NCBI GenBank assembly: GCA_020698575.1
Contig: CM036240.1
Span: 33,494,711 to 33,558,710, forward strand
DNA: 64,000 bases
Origin: Bostrychus sinensis
Lineage: Eukaryota > Chordata > Actinopteri > Gobiiformes > Eleotridae
Direction: 5' to 3'
Part shown: positions 24,586-35,212 of the stretch, piece after piece
Layout: each line of letters begins with the position of its first letter
Position numbering within the stretch: the first letter of the stretch is position 1
Translations under genes and position numbers: made by a program
Notes under the pieces: model-generated
Database searches by the model: none
What the model was told of the DNA's origin: nothing
The model's input: only the letters and a program-made list of their open reading frames with translations

Positions 24586-25664
24586 GGGGACAATTCTATA
24601 TCATCTGGGGCTTTATGGAGGTACATAGTTGTGGAAAGCTGGGGGCAAATTTCTGATTCTGTTTACCCAGCCACGATCACTCATTTCTAGGGACAATTCT
24701 ATATCATCTGGGGGGTTATGGAGGTACATATTTGTGGAAAACTGGGGGCCAATTTCTGGTTCTGTTTACCCAGCCACGATCACTCATTTCTGGGGACAAT
24801 TCTATATCACCTGGGGCTTTATGGAAGTACATATTTGTGGAAAACTGGGGGTGAATTTCTGGTTCTGTTTACCCAGCCATGATCACTCATTTCTAGGGAC
24901 AATTCTATATCATCTGGGGGGTTATGGAGGTACGTATTTGTGGAAAACCGGGGGCCAATTTCTGATTCTGTTTACCCAGCCACGATCGCTCATTTCTAGG
25001 GACAATTCTATATCATCTGGGGGGTTATGGAGGTACATATTTGTGGAAAACTGGGGGCCAATTTCTGGTTCTGTTTACCCAGCCACGATCACTCATTTCT
25101 GGGGACAATTCTATATCACCTGGGGCTTTATGGAAGTACATATTTGTGGAAAACTGGGGGTGAATTTCTGGTTCTGTTTACCCAGCCACGATCACTCATT
25201 TCTAGGGACAATTATATATCATCTGGGGGGTTATGGAGGTACATATTTGTGGAAAACTGGGGGTGAATTTCTGGTTCTGTTTACCCAGCCACGATCACTC
25301 ATTTCTGGGGACAATTCTATATCATCTGGGGGGTTATGGAGGTACATATTTGTGAACAACCGGAGGCCAATTTCTGGTTCTGTTTTCACAGCCACGATCA
25401 CTCATTTCTGGGGACAATTCTATATCACCTGGGGCTTTATGGAAGTACATATTTGTGGAAAACTGGGGTCCAATTTCTGGTTCTGTTTACCCAGAGACAA
25501 TGAACCATTCCTGGGGACAATTCTATATCACCTGGGGCTTTATGGAGGTACATATTTGTGGAAAACTGGGGTCCAATTTCTGGTTCTGTTTACCCAGAGA
25601 CAATGAACCATTCCTGGGGACAATTCTATATCACCTGGGGGTTTATGGAGGTACATATTTGTGG
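24586..25664 (+). repeat. 103-bp satellite-like array, 11 copies
   Basis: The anchor CAATTCTATATCA recurs at 24591, 24694, 24797, 24900, 25003, 25106, 25209, 25312, 25415, 25518 and 25621, always 103 bp apart (the 25209 copy reads CAATTATATATCA). Each unit includes TTATGGAGGTACATATTTGT and TTTCTGGTTCTGTTTACCCA. Because 103 is not a multiple of 3, the 325-codon open frame passes through all three phases of the unit and gives a false 103-residue peptide repeat. The sequence resembles, reversed, the terminal region of the piggyBac element at 56.9-57.2 kb. Confidence 0.92.
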
Positions 25665-25790
25665 AAAACTAAGGCCCATTTTCTCGTTTTATCTTACCCA
25701 GCTAGGAGTTCATATGTACTGGAGTTCATAAACATATTTGACATCAGGGGTCAGTGGAGCACTGTCTGGAAAAAAAAAAAATCGTTAAAT
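25665..25790 (+). mobile_element. piggyBac-type terminal sequence next to the array
   Basis: Reversed, this matches 56840-56960 of the piggyBac element: the same order of GGAGTTCATA, ATATTTGACA and CAGTGGAGCA...GTCTGG followed by a poly-A run. A TTAA, the piggyBac target site, follows at about 25785. The outermost inverted repeat itself is not seen. Confidence 0.6.
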
Positions 25791-26158
25791 TAATATATTT
25801 TGATTGATTATATTTGTTTTCTTAAAAAGTGTCAATTGGAGCAACATTAAAATATCATACTGATAAGTAGTGTCAATAAGAGGATTACCCATCTTTATCT
25901 ATTAGTTAGTTAACCACCTTTTAGCTAAATAAATCTGATAAACAGTATAAGAAGCAGCCCTAACTTTGTGGCAAAGTATGGTAAAAGTTATTGCTTTGTT
26001 ATATACTATACACTGGATGGGACATGGCTTTTTCTCCTGTAATGACATAGGTGGAATAATATGTAACTTTGATTTAGGTAAAAACACTACAGTGCAGTTC
26101 CATCGACCTGTCACAGAATGAGCTTGATACGTTTTACACAGACCTACTTCTCTCTGCA

Positions 26159-26288
26159 GCCCTGCGACAAGCTGGCCCCTGTCCAGGGTGTACCCCGCCT
26201 TCGGCCCAAAGTTACTGGGATAGGCTCCAGTCACCCGCGACCCCTAACGGGAATAAGCGGTAGAAAATGGATGGATGGATGGATGGAT
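26159..26288 (+). mobile_element. Short SINE-like element with target-site duplication
   Basis: The element starts GCCCTGCGACAAGCTGG and ends with GGTAGAAAATGGATGGATGG and further GGAT units. It is flanked by the 13-bp direct repeat ACTTCTCTCTGCA (26146-26158 and 26289-26301). The related TAAR upstream regions at 33470 and 39390 have an uninterrupted version of the site. The same family occurs at 17474 and, antisense, near 63720. Confidence 0.88.
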
Positions 26289-26509
26289 ACTTCTCTCTGC
26301 AAAGGTAAATTGGCAGAAGGTACTGCAGCAATTAGCTGACCTGCTGTCTAAAATAAAGAGTTTTGGGTTGACAAGAAAATGATGTGCATAAAAGGTGCAT
26401 GTCTACGGGACAAAATGTAATACAAAATTAGTTCCTTTTTACTTTAGAATTATAAAACTGATGAGTTTAGAAAGTTGTAAACATCTACTTTTTAATAAAT
26501 CCATTTGAA

Positions 26510-26600
26510 GTCAAAGAGGCCTGTGAGATTTGATAAAGGGGTTGGTCCATTGAGAACATGAGCAGATAAATTGACGCGGGACGACTTGACCTCTCTGAGG
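26510..26600 (+). promoter_or_regulatory. Conserved 91-bp block upstream of TAAR-B
   Basis: It aligns without gaps to the blocks of TAAR-A, C, D and E, including CCTGTGAGATTTGA and TTGGTCCATTGAGAACATGA. The AT-rich core reads GATAAATTGA instead of GATATATTAG. Confidence 0.5.
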
Positions 26601-28352
26601 ATGGAGGAGACTGTGGAGGCAGAACTTTGCTTCCCACATCTCTTCAACAGCTCCTGTAGAAAGCAACAGATCGATCCAACTGAGCGTCTGATTTCTGATG
26701 TCCTTATTTCTTTTGCCTCTATGCTCACTAGCTCACTCAACTTGTTGGTCATCATTGCTATTGCTCACTTCAGGTAGATATAACTCTGTACAAAAATGCT
26801 TGATTAATGTTGAACTGTTTTTTGTTTGTTTTTTTGTTGTTTTTGTTTTTCTCTGAGTTTTTATGAATGGGAGTAATCCCTTCACAACTTTAATTCATTA
26901 ATAAGTAATGTCTTGTGTAGTGACTTCAGAGTGGAAGTAGAGAATATCAGCTGGAGAACAGAGTAGAAGACAGTTCCCACAGCTTTAGCAGTTTTCCCTG
27001 TGTTTGGTGGCTTATTCTTTCAGTGTCTGTGGTGCAGTGTAACGCTCCAATAATCAGTCTAGATATTACATTATAGTCACTACCTGCATATGCAAAGCCT
27101 CAGAAGATAATTAACTAACAAAACAACATTTTGATTATTTGAACGGCCTATAAACCACAATTACACAATTACAGTAACATTGTATGCACAGTAGATGTAG
27201 TTACTGTTCTATTGCTAACTGAATTTTCAAACAGGCTTGCACTATTTTGTCAGTTCTGCCATTCGTATGGCTAAGCTAAGTCCAACATAGTGCAGCTATA
27301 ATGGAAAAGTTACTGCAGTGCATGTTAACAGTCAAAACGACGTCTAGTGTGTTAAATTTTAAAACCTTGGTAGGCCTTGGTACTGAAGGTAAGACTTGTC
27401 TCCAACAATGTTAAGATGGTTTTATACTACAGTTTCTCTCATCCACCTGGAAGTTAAAATATCCCATGTCTCTCTTCTGTCTGTTTAAAACAACATGCCA
27501 ACACCTATTTAAAACTATATTTACATTCTCTGTGTATTTTAATGTTGTTGCAGACAGCTCCACTCTGCCACTAACCTCATCCTCCTCTCTCTGGCTGTGT
27601 CAGACTTCCTCGTCGGCCTCATGGTGATACCAGTCGAGAGCCTCAAATGGAGAATATGTTGGACAGTCGGTGATTTCCTGTGTGCTCTGTATCATTTACT
27701 TGGTATTAGTTTTTTAGTGGCCTCAGTTGGAACTGTAGTTCTCATTTCTGTGGATCGGTACATGGCCATTACTGACCCACTGCGTTATCCAACACGAATG
27801 ACTGTAAAAGTAGCCAGCATCAGTGTTTGTCTGTGTTGGTTATACAGTTTTATATATTCAATTTTCCTTTTATTAGATAACTTCAAAAATTTTGGAAAAT
27901 ACAAATCTTGCCATGGAGAGTGTGTGCTTCACTTCTCAGCAGAAGTCGACATAATTATGTCTTTTATTCTCCCAGTTAGCATCATTGTTGTCCTTTATAC
28001 AAGAGTCTTTATTGTAGCTGTCTCTCAGGCTCGAGCCATGCGTTCTCAAGTTAAAGACATGACTTCTCGGACATCCAGGAAATCTGAGATTAAAGCTGCC
28101 AAGAACCTGGGTTCTATTGTGCTTCTGTATCTTATGTGTTACTGTCCATTCTACTGTGTTGTCTTTTCTGGGACCAGTATTACAATACTAGGCACTCCTC
28201 TCATTGTCATTGTGATTTCATTACTTTATCTAAATTCCTGTCTAAACCCCCTTGTCTATGTCTTGCTCTATCCCTGGTTCAGAAAAGCAATTAAAATTAT
28301 TGTCACTTTGCAGATTCTGAGAACTGGATCATATAATACAAAGATACTCTAG
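26601..28352 (+). CDS. TAAR-B: trace amine-associated receptor, two exons, intact
   Basis: Exon 1 is 26601-26773 and exon 2 is 27554-28352, with a 780-bp intron (CAG/GTAGAT; TTGCAG/A). The product is 323 residues. Exon 1 has one residue more than TAAR-A (LFNSS instead of LNSS), keeping the glycosylation site. Exon 2 has Cys101 (3.25), DRY 125-127 and the fingerprint NSCLNPLVYVLLYPWF. Position 3.32 is Gly108, so the classical amine anchor is absent; Asp190 stands at 5.42. Position 6.48 is Tyr. The motif after DRY is MAITDPL, where its paralogs have MAICDPL. A polyadenylation signal lies at 28439-28444. Upstream and downstream flanks match those of TAAR-A, so the two are duplicates. Confidence 0.93.
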
Positions 28353-28797
28353 TGAAAGACCCATGTCTTTTCCACCTAAACTTATGGAGAGTTTTTCCAT
28401 TCAATTTCATAATGATGCATGTACAACAAAAAATACACAATAAACGTCAGAAGTATTTGCAGCAGATTAGAAGCAAATAAAACATGGCAACAGTGCACAT
28501 AAAAAGACAAAAAGACAGAGAAAGAAAAGGCTGACTAGAGACATAATTGAATAATTAGTGCTAATTGAGCACAGTCAATACAAACCCCAAAAATTGCTAA
28601 GTCTTTTGTACCACACATAATCTAACTGAAGATCTGAAGATGTGTTTATCCAGCACACACCACTGTATACTTACTGGTCATGTACTGAGTACTGATATGG
28701 TTTAGTGGCTTTAATAATCATTATAAACCTTTTTGTTAAACTGAAACATGGTTTTGCTGAAAGACAATGTTACCAAATGAAACATGTCTTTAACTAT

Positions 28798-29389
28798 TGT
28801 AGGAGATCTGGACCACTGCTGAAATTCTATCAAAAATGGACATTCCTTTAGGAGACGAGAAGTCTGCTCTTACCCACCAAGGATGCAAAACAAAGACATA
28901 AATCTGTCCTATACGAACTGCAGACCAATAAAAATGCCAGAAGAGGCCTCCTCTCTTCTCTGATAAGAACCAGAGACCTGGCACATCTCATCTGTTTAAA
29001 AGACTTTATGTGCATTAACATGTTACTTTACAGGAAAATGTCATAGCTATGTTTTGTGCAAACTGTTGAATGTAACATGTTTTTAAAGGTATGTAAATTG
29101 AAGTGGAGTAAGACACATTTCTTTTTATGACATTTTGTGTCTAGCAGAGGTAATTTGAGTCCTCTCCACTATCAGTTCAAGGAGGGGGGCCGAGACACCC
29201 TTCCAGTCTTATCTTGGGGTGCGGCCCACATTCCTCAGTTAGTTCGTCTTTGTCTAGTCTTCGTCTTGTCTTTGTCTTGTCTCGTCTCCGTCTCTCCTTC
29301 GTCTTTTAAGTTTAATTTTTCTTTTCTTCTCGTCATTTTTGTTGCGTTAAGTTCACCTTGCCGGTGACAACATCTTTTCACAATAAGTC
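28798..29389 (+). mobile_element. 5' part of an LTR related to the 4061 solo LTR
   Basis: Starting at the same TGTAGGAGATCTGG end, it matches 4061-4645 closely, then stops abruptly after AATAAGTCG. The 3' 880 bp or so of the LTR are absent. It lies 450 bp after TAAR-B, whereas the complete LTR lies upstream of TAAR-A. Confidence 0.85.
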
Positions 29390-30369
29390 GCACCTGGAGC
29401 ACATGAGCAACTACCTAAAGTCATTTTTGAAAGGTCTTCGCCCAAATCCGTGTGAGAACTCTGCCAACAGAATCAGTAAGTCTAAAGGGATCCTTTAGGA
29501 AATGATGGACAACACCGACAGGGAGCTGGAGGTTGCCTATGGATGCAAAAAAATATTAAAGACTGTAGAAACATTGCTTTCTAAAAAAAAAAAAAAAAAA
29601 AAACCACTAATAAATGTTTGTTGTTTTGTGCCAGCATGTTTGGAATAATATCCAGAAATGTGTAATTCACCCTCTTGTTGTACAAAGGTAGAAAGTGGTA
29701 TTTAACTTGTACAGAAGTAGCTTTTCCGGCAATATTGCATCTGGTAATACATGTTCTCCATCCATCCATCTTCAAGAAGCTTTGCGCTGGAGTGAACCAA
29801 TTGGATGAAAAGCTTCAGTGCTTCATGAAGCTTCATCTGCCCATCACTAGGCCGAGCAAACAGAAACTAAAACTTACACAAGAACTGGGAATCACGCAGA
29901 GAAGAGGACAAGACAAGAACTCCACATAACATGACAATGAACCAACAAAGGACAGGAGAGAACACAGGGCTTAAATACACACACTAGGATGAGGCACAGG
30001 TGAAACACATTAAGGCAGGCAATCACAAGGGCGGGAAACACAAAAGGCAGGAAGTAAATCAGAAAAACACGAGGACAAACCAAGACTACAAAAGGGAAAC
30101 AAACACAGAAAACAGGACACAGACATGGAACATGGCAATTTCATCTTAATTCAATATTCAGTTTTCTAAGGTTACAGTTTCAGTTCTCCGCATTCATGTT
30201 CACTTCCACAATTCAATTTCAGCTCTAAAATTTAGTTTTCTGTGACACACATCCAGGTCTCTGAGAGGCACGGGAGCGGCTCACATAATCGAACCCAGAT
30301 CAGTCGAGTAAATGGCAGCGCCATCTTAAACATAAACCCAACTTTATGAATGGAGATACACAAACACCA
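29390..30369. other. Intergenic with a poly-A run and old repeat-like sequence
   Basis: A 21-base A run at about 29582-29602 ends a stretch that could be a retrotransposed 3' end. From 29930 to 30120 the sequence is A-rich and G-poor, of the type found in decayed LTR elements. No gene is seen. Confidence 0.5.
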
Positions 30370-30500
30370 CTAGCGCCACTAGTGGCATAGCTAGCACTCC
30401 TGCCTCACAGCAAGAAGGTCCCGGGTTCAATTCCTGGACTGGGTGGGGCCTTTCTGTGTGGAGTTTGCATGTTCTCCCTGTGTCTGCGTAGATTTCCTCC
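30370..30500 (+). mobile_element. tRNA-like SINE head fragment
   Basis: It contains GGTCCCGGGTTCAATTCCTG, with the B box GGTTCAATTCC of RNA polymerase III tRNA promoters, about 30 bases after an A-box-like TAGCTAGCACTCCTGCC. It cannot fold as a full tRNA. It continues with GTGGAGTTTGCATGTTCTCC, a common teleost repeat sequence. Confidence 0.6.
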
Positions 30501-30505
30501 ACAGC

Positions 30506-30562
30506 AGTGCTTATAAAAATACATAGAAAGAAAAGGCTGACCAGAAGCATGACTGTATAATT
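30506..30562 (+). repeat. Orphan scrap of a TAAR 3' flank
   Basis: The sequence GTGCTTATAAAAATACATAG and what follows match the 3' flanks of TAAR-A (about 7768-7840) and TAAR-B (about 28490-28555). No receptor exon lies directly upstream, so it is a remnant of a lost or rearranged copy. Confidence 0.7.
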
Positions 30563-30635
30563 ACTTTGGTACTGTCAATATTATATTAGAATCTGGCTGT
30601 ACAAAAATTTTGTCTAAAGTTTGTGGATCCCAGAT

Positions 30636-31384
30636 AGAGATGGGATTTATGGATTTTTAACAGGAGCCAAAACTTTGGGATCTGTTCATTTCAAAGAGCC
30701 ATTTAAAAGACTGGCTTGTTTTTATGTTTACTTAATTTTAAGAAGACTGTCAGTTTATTCAGAAAATAAACACTGGGATGAGTGATGCATTATAATTTTA
30801 TTCAGAATAAAACATATTCTACTGGTGGGACATTATTATTGTCTTATTCATTGATGATAATAAAAATAGCAAGTGCGGAGTAAATTCACTTATGGTGACA
30901 TCATATACCTCTGCATAGACTGAGACCACCATTTAAGATTTGTTATGTCAGAAATGTGCACAATATAGCTACTTTGACATATATTCATGCAAAGAAAGAC
31001 AGTAAAAACAAAGAAGGCAATAATAAACTTGAATGAACATTAGATTGAATTCAACACAAAAGAACATTGTTGAAATAATTGAAATATAAACAATGTATAA
31101 TAATATGAATAATGACTGCAGTAGATCTGTACTACTAGTACTAAAGTGCATTCTGACTAATGTGCGTCTGAACAAGTATATGTGCTCCTCTCGTCTCTTT
31201 TTTTATACCTCTCTCTTGAGCTTGTAATCTTCTACTTGAGTTTTTTCACTGTTGGCAAAACACAAAGAAAAGCTTGTTCGTTTCAATACGAGAGTAAAAA
31301 AACATCATTCTGACTCAGTTCTAATTGTTCACAATGAAGAGCTGTTCAAAAGATTCTGATTGTTTGTGAACATAACAGCTCTAG
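30636..31384. mobile_element. Non-autonomous hAT element (MITE)
   Basis: It is flanked by the exact 8-bp duplication TCCCAGAT (30628-30635 and 31385-31392). The left end reads AGAGATGGGATT and the right end, reversed, reads CTAGAGCTGTTATG, a poor but hAT-like inverted pair. The 749-bp interior is AT-rich with no transposase. Confidence 0.75.
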
Positions 31385-31392
31385 TCCCAGAT

Positions 31393-32469
31393 AAGTAGTT
31401 ACAACCTCAGCCTGTGTAGCCTTTGTTAAGGGCTTTTCTTTTGTTCAAAACCTCAATGATGAGCATAGAGAAAGCGTGTGCTCCCAGCTGGATAAGTCAC
31501 CCACCTTGGCCAGACCCAAAAAATATAATGCACCGGGACATCACCAAGAGTACCTAAGTGCATCCCCCAATAAAAGCAGAGTAAAGAAGTCATGATGCCT
31601 TTCTCAATAGCACTACAGTGCAGTGCTAAGTAGAGGAAAAAAGTCTGAGCCCCTAAAGTGGATTGACTAAATACGCTTGCCCACACGTGGCTTTGAGCGC
31701 TGCACTACTTAGCCATAGCCCATGGGTTTGCAACCTTCTTAAGTATGTTCCACTTCAAATCAGCTTGTGCACTATGCAGCCATTAGGCTACAAACAGATG
31801 TATTATAAGTCCAGAGCATATTCTGAAAAACAAAGAATGTATTCCTTAATCAACTTTACATAACCAGATTTCTTATGCTCAAAGAGCTCCACGAGCAGGG
31901 ATAAAGAGCCACATATGGCTCTAAAACCACAGACTCTAAAACAACAGGCAGCCATACATCTGCAGCCTGTGGTTTTAGAGCAACATATGGTTCTAAAACC
32001 ACAGGCTGCAGATGTATGGCCCAGGCCCAGACCCAGGCCATGCCAACTTCTCCCTTTCTTGAGGGGCTCAGTAAGCAGCTTATTAGACCACTCTGGTTGC
32101 AAGCTGGTAGTATTTGATATACAACAATTTCAATAAAAGCTGTATATGCATTTGCAACTACATTTTACTTCATATCAGCAGCATATGCAAGAACACCTAT
32201 GCACACAAGGCTGTGTACATTTATGTTTAAGCAGCAGAGCAGAGTATGTGGGTTGTGCCCATAAAAATGTGTCAGATTTGCCAATGCCAAACAGTTTATT
32301 CTGCAATAGTCTCAAGTTCAGTGGATTGGAAGATTGATGTTGAAGAAACAAGGCAATTTAATAATGTATTAATTTATCAAATGGACATCTTAGTAGCATG
32401 TGGAACAAGCATTTGATAAATGAATCACACAATGGGCTGGAATAATGCATGGAATAAGAGTCATCTGTC
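31393..32469. other. Intergenic with a hairpin, no gene seen
   Basis: Apart from the inverted repeat at 31951-32020 and a nearby AAGAGCCACATATGGCTCT motif, which resembles hAT subterminal sequence, nothing recognisable is present. Confidence 0.5.
31951..32020. repeat. 29-bp perfect inverted repeat with 12-base loop
   Basis: The left arm 31951-31979 starts GCCATACATCTGCAGCCTGT. The right arm 31992-32020 is its exact reverse complement, and the spacer is GCAACATATGGT. The transcript of either strand would form a long perfect stem. Its origin is unknown; it may be the fold-back of a decayed DNA transposon. Confidence 0.9.
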
Positions 32470-32585
32470 CTGAAAGTAATAAGTATCACCGTTGGATCAG
32501 GGAGGACATTGAGATCAGGAAACACGCACCAAGGACCATGAACAGAGACAAGGGAGCCTGCATTGTATCACACACCTCGGGATTG
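32470..32585 (+). mobile_element. Penelope-like or related retroelement fragment
   Basis: One frame reads YHRWIREDIEIRKH followed by MNRDKGACIVSH. This resembles the C-terminal end of fish Penelope-like polymerase-endonuclease proteins. It is a short isolated piece, recognised from the pattern only. Confidence 0.5.
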
Positions 32586-32959
32586 CCACCATGACTGCTC
32601 TGATAGAGGGCTCAGTCAGATGTTCCCAACAGATCCTCACAATGTGTTTAGAGCTGCTGTGTACTCTTCTTGCAATGGTTTTGCTTGTTTATTAATCCCC
32701 AACTGTGCCACAAGAGAAAGTAAAATTACTTTTACGGTAATTAATCAGTTTCTATATGCTTATGGAGTTTTAAATTATTATAATAAAATGTACAAGACTG
32801 ACATGTAATTGTAACATATGTCCCCCGTCCTCTATTCTAATGTCCATATCCATATATTTTATTCTAAATTTGTGTTGGTCCCTACTCACCTGTCTGGATG
32901 AGGCCCCTGCTGCATCCTTACAGAGCTGATCTATGATTCTATAGATGAGCTAATGGACA

Positions 32960-33270
32960 CGTGAGAGACACGTGTCAGCCTGTCCGTCCTGGGAGAGGAC
33001 CTCTCCTTCAATATGGGCTCCATTAGGTTTCTTCTTTTTTTTTTTTTTTTTTCCCACAGTGGTTTTTTTTTTAGGAGTTTTTCCTTACTGAGAAGGACAG
33101 GAGTGTCCTTGGTCTGTTTAGTTTAGTGTAGTTATTGTTTGTGCTGATTGTGTGTTAAGTCTGATTGTGTTTTTATGTTTGATTAACTGTTTGTGAAGCC
33201 TTTGAGTTGACTTTTGTTGTCATACTGGGCTATACAAATAAAACTGAATTCAACTGAACTGAATTGAACT
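32960..33270 (+). mobile_element. Dispersed teleost repeat
   Basis: It carries a long poly-T run (33034-33051), TTAGGAGTTTTTCCTTACTG and a tail of the type GAATTGAACT with imperfect repeats. The same family forms the outer part of the insert in both L1 copies. It has no coding content. Confidence 0.65.
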
Positions 33271-33767
33271 ATTAAATAACTATAATATTTTTTTCTAATT
33301 CCACCCTCCTGTCACACAGAAAGACCCACATCCCAACCAGGGTATAACAAATTCACTGGCTGGGATGTGGGACTTCCTCATGTACACAGGTGGATAAATG
33401 TGTGAATTTGATTTAGGTAAATAATATTTATTCAACATGTTAAGGAATGAGCTTGATGCCATTTACAGACTTACTTCTCTCTCCAGTGGTCGAGTGGAAG
33501 GAAGTACTACAGCTGAACTGCTGTCTGAGTTCAGTTGACATGAAGAATATTATGAGCATAAAAGGTGCATGTCTATAGGACATGCCATGTTCTGTAAATG
33601 ACAAAATGGAAAACAGAATGATAAAATTTATAAACTGAAAAAGTTTAGAATATTAACGTCTACTTTATAACTGTTAGTCAAAAAGGCCTGTGAGATTTGA
33701 AGATGGGGATGGTCCATTGAGAACACAGGGAGATGTATCAGAGTGACAAAATTTGGCCTCTGTGAGG

Positions 33768-34505
33768 ATGGAGGAGACTGTGGAGGCAGAACAAAAATGC
33801 TTGATACCCGTATATGTTGAACTGTTTCTGTTATAAAATAACACAAATCTCTGGTTTTGCTCTTGCCATGGGCCTATGTGTCTCTGAGTTATTGCGTATG
33901 AAAGAGTGACAGGATTAGACATGCATGCTGTTGATTCATTCATGGTGATTTAGTGAGTAATCTCCTGTGTAGTGACTTAGTATAAAAGAGTACAGAAAAC
34001 AATGTCTACAGCTTAAGCAGCTTTTTTGTGTTTGATGGCTTATTCTTTCAGGCTTTGGTGTGGTCTTTAAAATGCCACGCTCCAATAATCAGTCCAGACA
34101 TTACATTATAGTCACTACCTGCATATGCAAAGCTTGCTGAAATGAATGAAGCTGAAACTCTGCTTGAACAAGAGAAATAATAATGCTGGATAGGGCAATA
34201 CAATTTGGTTTGTTTGCATGTTATCTCATTTTAGGGAGTACATCAAAAGTAAAGTAGCTATCTTACTTTTGAGTGACCAGTAATCTTTAACTAGTTGCTT
34301 GGTAAAACTAGACTCCAGTAATGAGAGAGTTTTATATATATCTTTCCTCTGTTTGTCTGCAGACAGCTCCACTCCACCACTAACCTCATCCTCCTCTCTC
34401 TGGCTGTGTCAGACTTCTTTGTCGGCCTCATGGTGATACCAGTCGAGGGCCTCAAATGGAGAATATGCTGGACATTGGGTGATCTGTTGTGTGCTTTGTA
34501 TTTTA
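33768..34505 (+). pseudogene. TAAR-C: dead receptor cut by antisense LINE sequence
   Basis: The 91-bp upstream block (33677-33767) and the first 25 bases of exon 1 are intact. Then about 167 bp, covering the rest of exon 1 and the donor, are gone, with the dinucleotide AC at the join. Exon 2 starts normally at 34363 after CTGCAG and reads QLHSTTNLILLSLAVSDFFV and on through CWTLGDLLCALYF. After about 34505 the reading becomes the reverse of a LINE endonuclease. Everything after the start of TM3 is missing. Intron similarity places it with TAAR-A and B. Confidence 0.93.
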
Positions 34506-35212
34506 TTAATTGTTTATTAATTGTGTCATTTGAAATTTAGCTGTAAGATCCTTTAATTTTTTCTGTTGCGTTTTGTCGAGCCAATTTAGGTTAAAATCCC
34601 CCATCAGAATTAATTCTTTATTGCTAAATTGTTTGAGCACTTCTGATAAGTGATCTTTGGCAGTGGGTGGTCTTTAGACTGTAATCACAACAAAAGACAT
34701 TTCTGGTGAAAGAGTAATTTTAACTCCAACACATTCCAGAGAATTTTCTAGGATATCAATTTGTTTACCCTGCAAACCATCTTTCACATAAATCATGACT
34801 CCTCCCCCTCTACCATGAGCCCTGTCCTTTCTGTACATATTGTACCCAGTGATATTAAATATTCCTGCAGGTGTTGTTGGTGTTAGCCAAGTTTCTGAAA
34901 GACATATATAATCAAGGTTGGAATTTGTCAGCAATTGCTCTATTTGCTCTGATTTAGACAATAAACTTCTTATATTTATATAACCACCTAATAGACCCTT
35001 AGGCTTTGCACTCTGCTCCCATAGGATTTTTGCATGGTTTACAGTCTGGAATAATTTTGTAGCTCATTGCTTTTCCACTGCATTGGATGTCATAGTAATG
35101 TTCTGTTTTGTTACAGCCTTACCCTGGCAGAGCCTGGTAGCAGCTAAGATTGTAGCAGCTGGGCTAGTTCCTTGGGCTAGCCTGGTGATAGTTGGGCTAG
35201 CAGGAGCTGGGT
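34505..35212 (-). mobile_element. LINE endonuclease fragment, antisense
   Basis: The - strand encodes an apurinic-type endonuclease: YICLSETWLTP, then RGGGVMIYVKDGL, then YRPPTAKDHL after a stop at about 34676-34678, then ILMGDFNLNWLD. The element breaks off at about 34505 within TQLIN, where TAAR-C exon 2 begins. The right end holds copies of the PATTRLAQ peptide repeat found at 36.85-37.13 kb, so both pieces belong to one element split by a nested insert. No reverse transcriptase follows. Confidence 0.85.

Noticed and set aside
24629..25606. 325-codon open frame that could pass for a repeat protein gene
   Set aside because: It follows exactly from a stop-poor 103-bp DNA repeat read in three phases; it has no start context, introns or family.
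24586..25664. CRISPR-like array
   Set aside because: Units are contiguous without unique spacers, and the genome is vertebrate.
30400..30450. tRNA gene
   Set aside because: The B box is good but no acceptor stem or anticodon arm can be formed; it is a SINE head.
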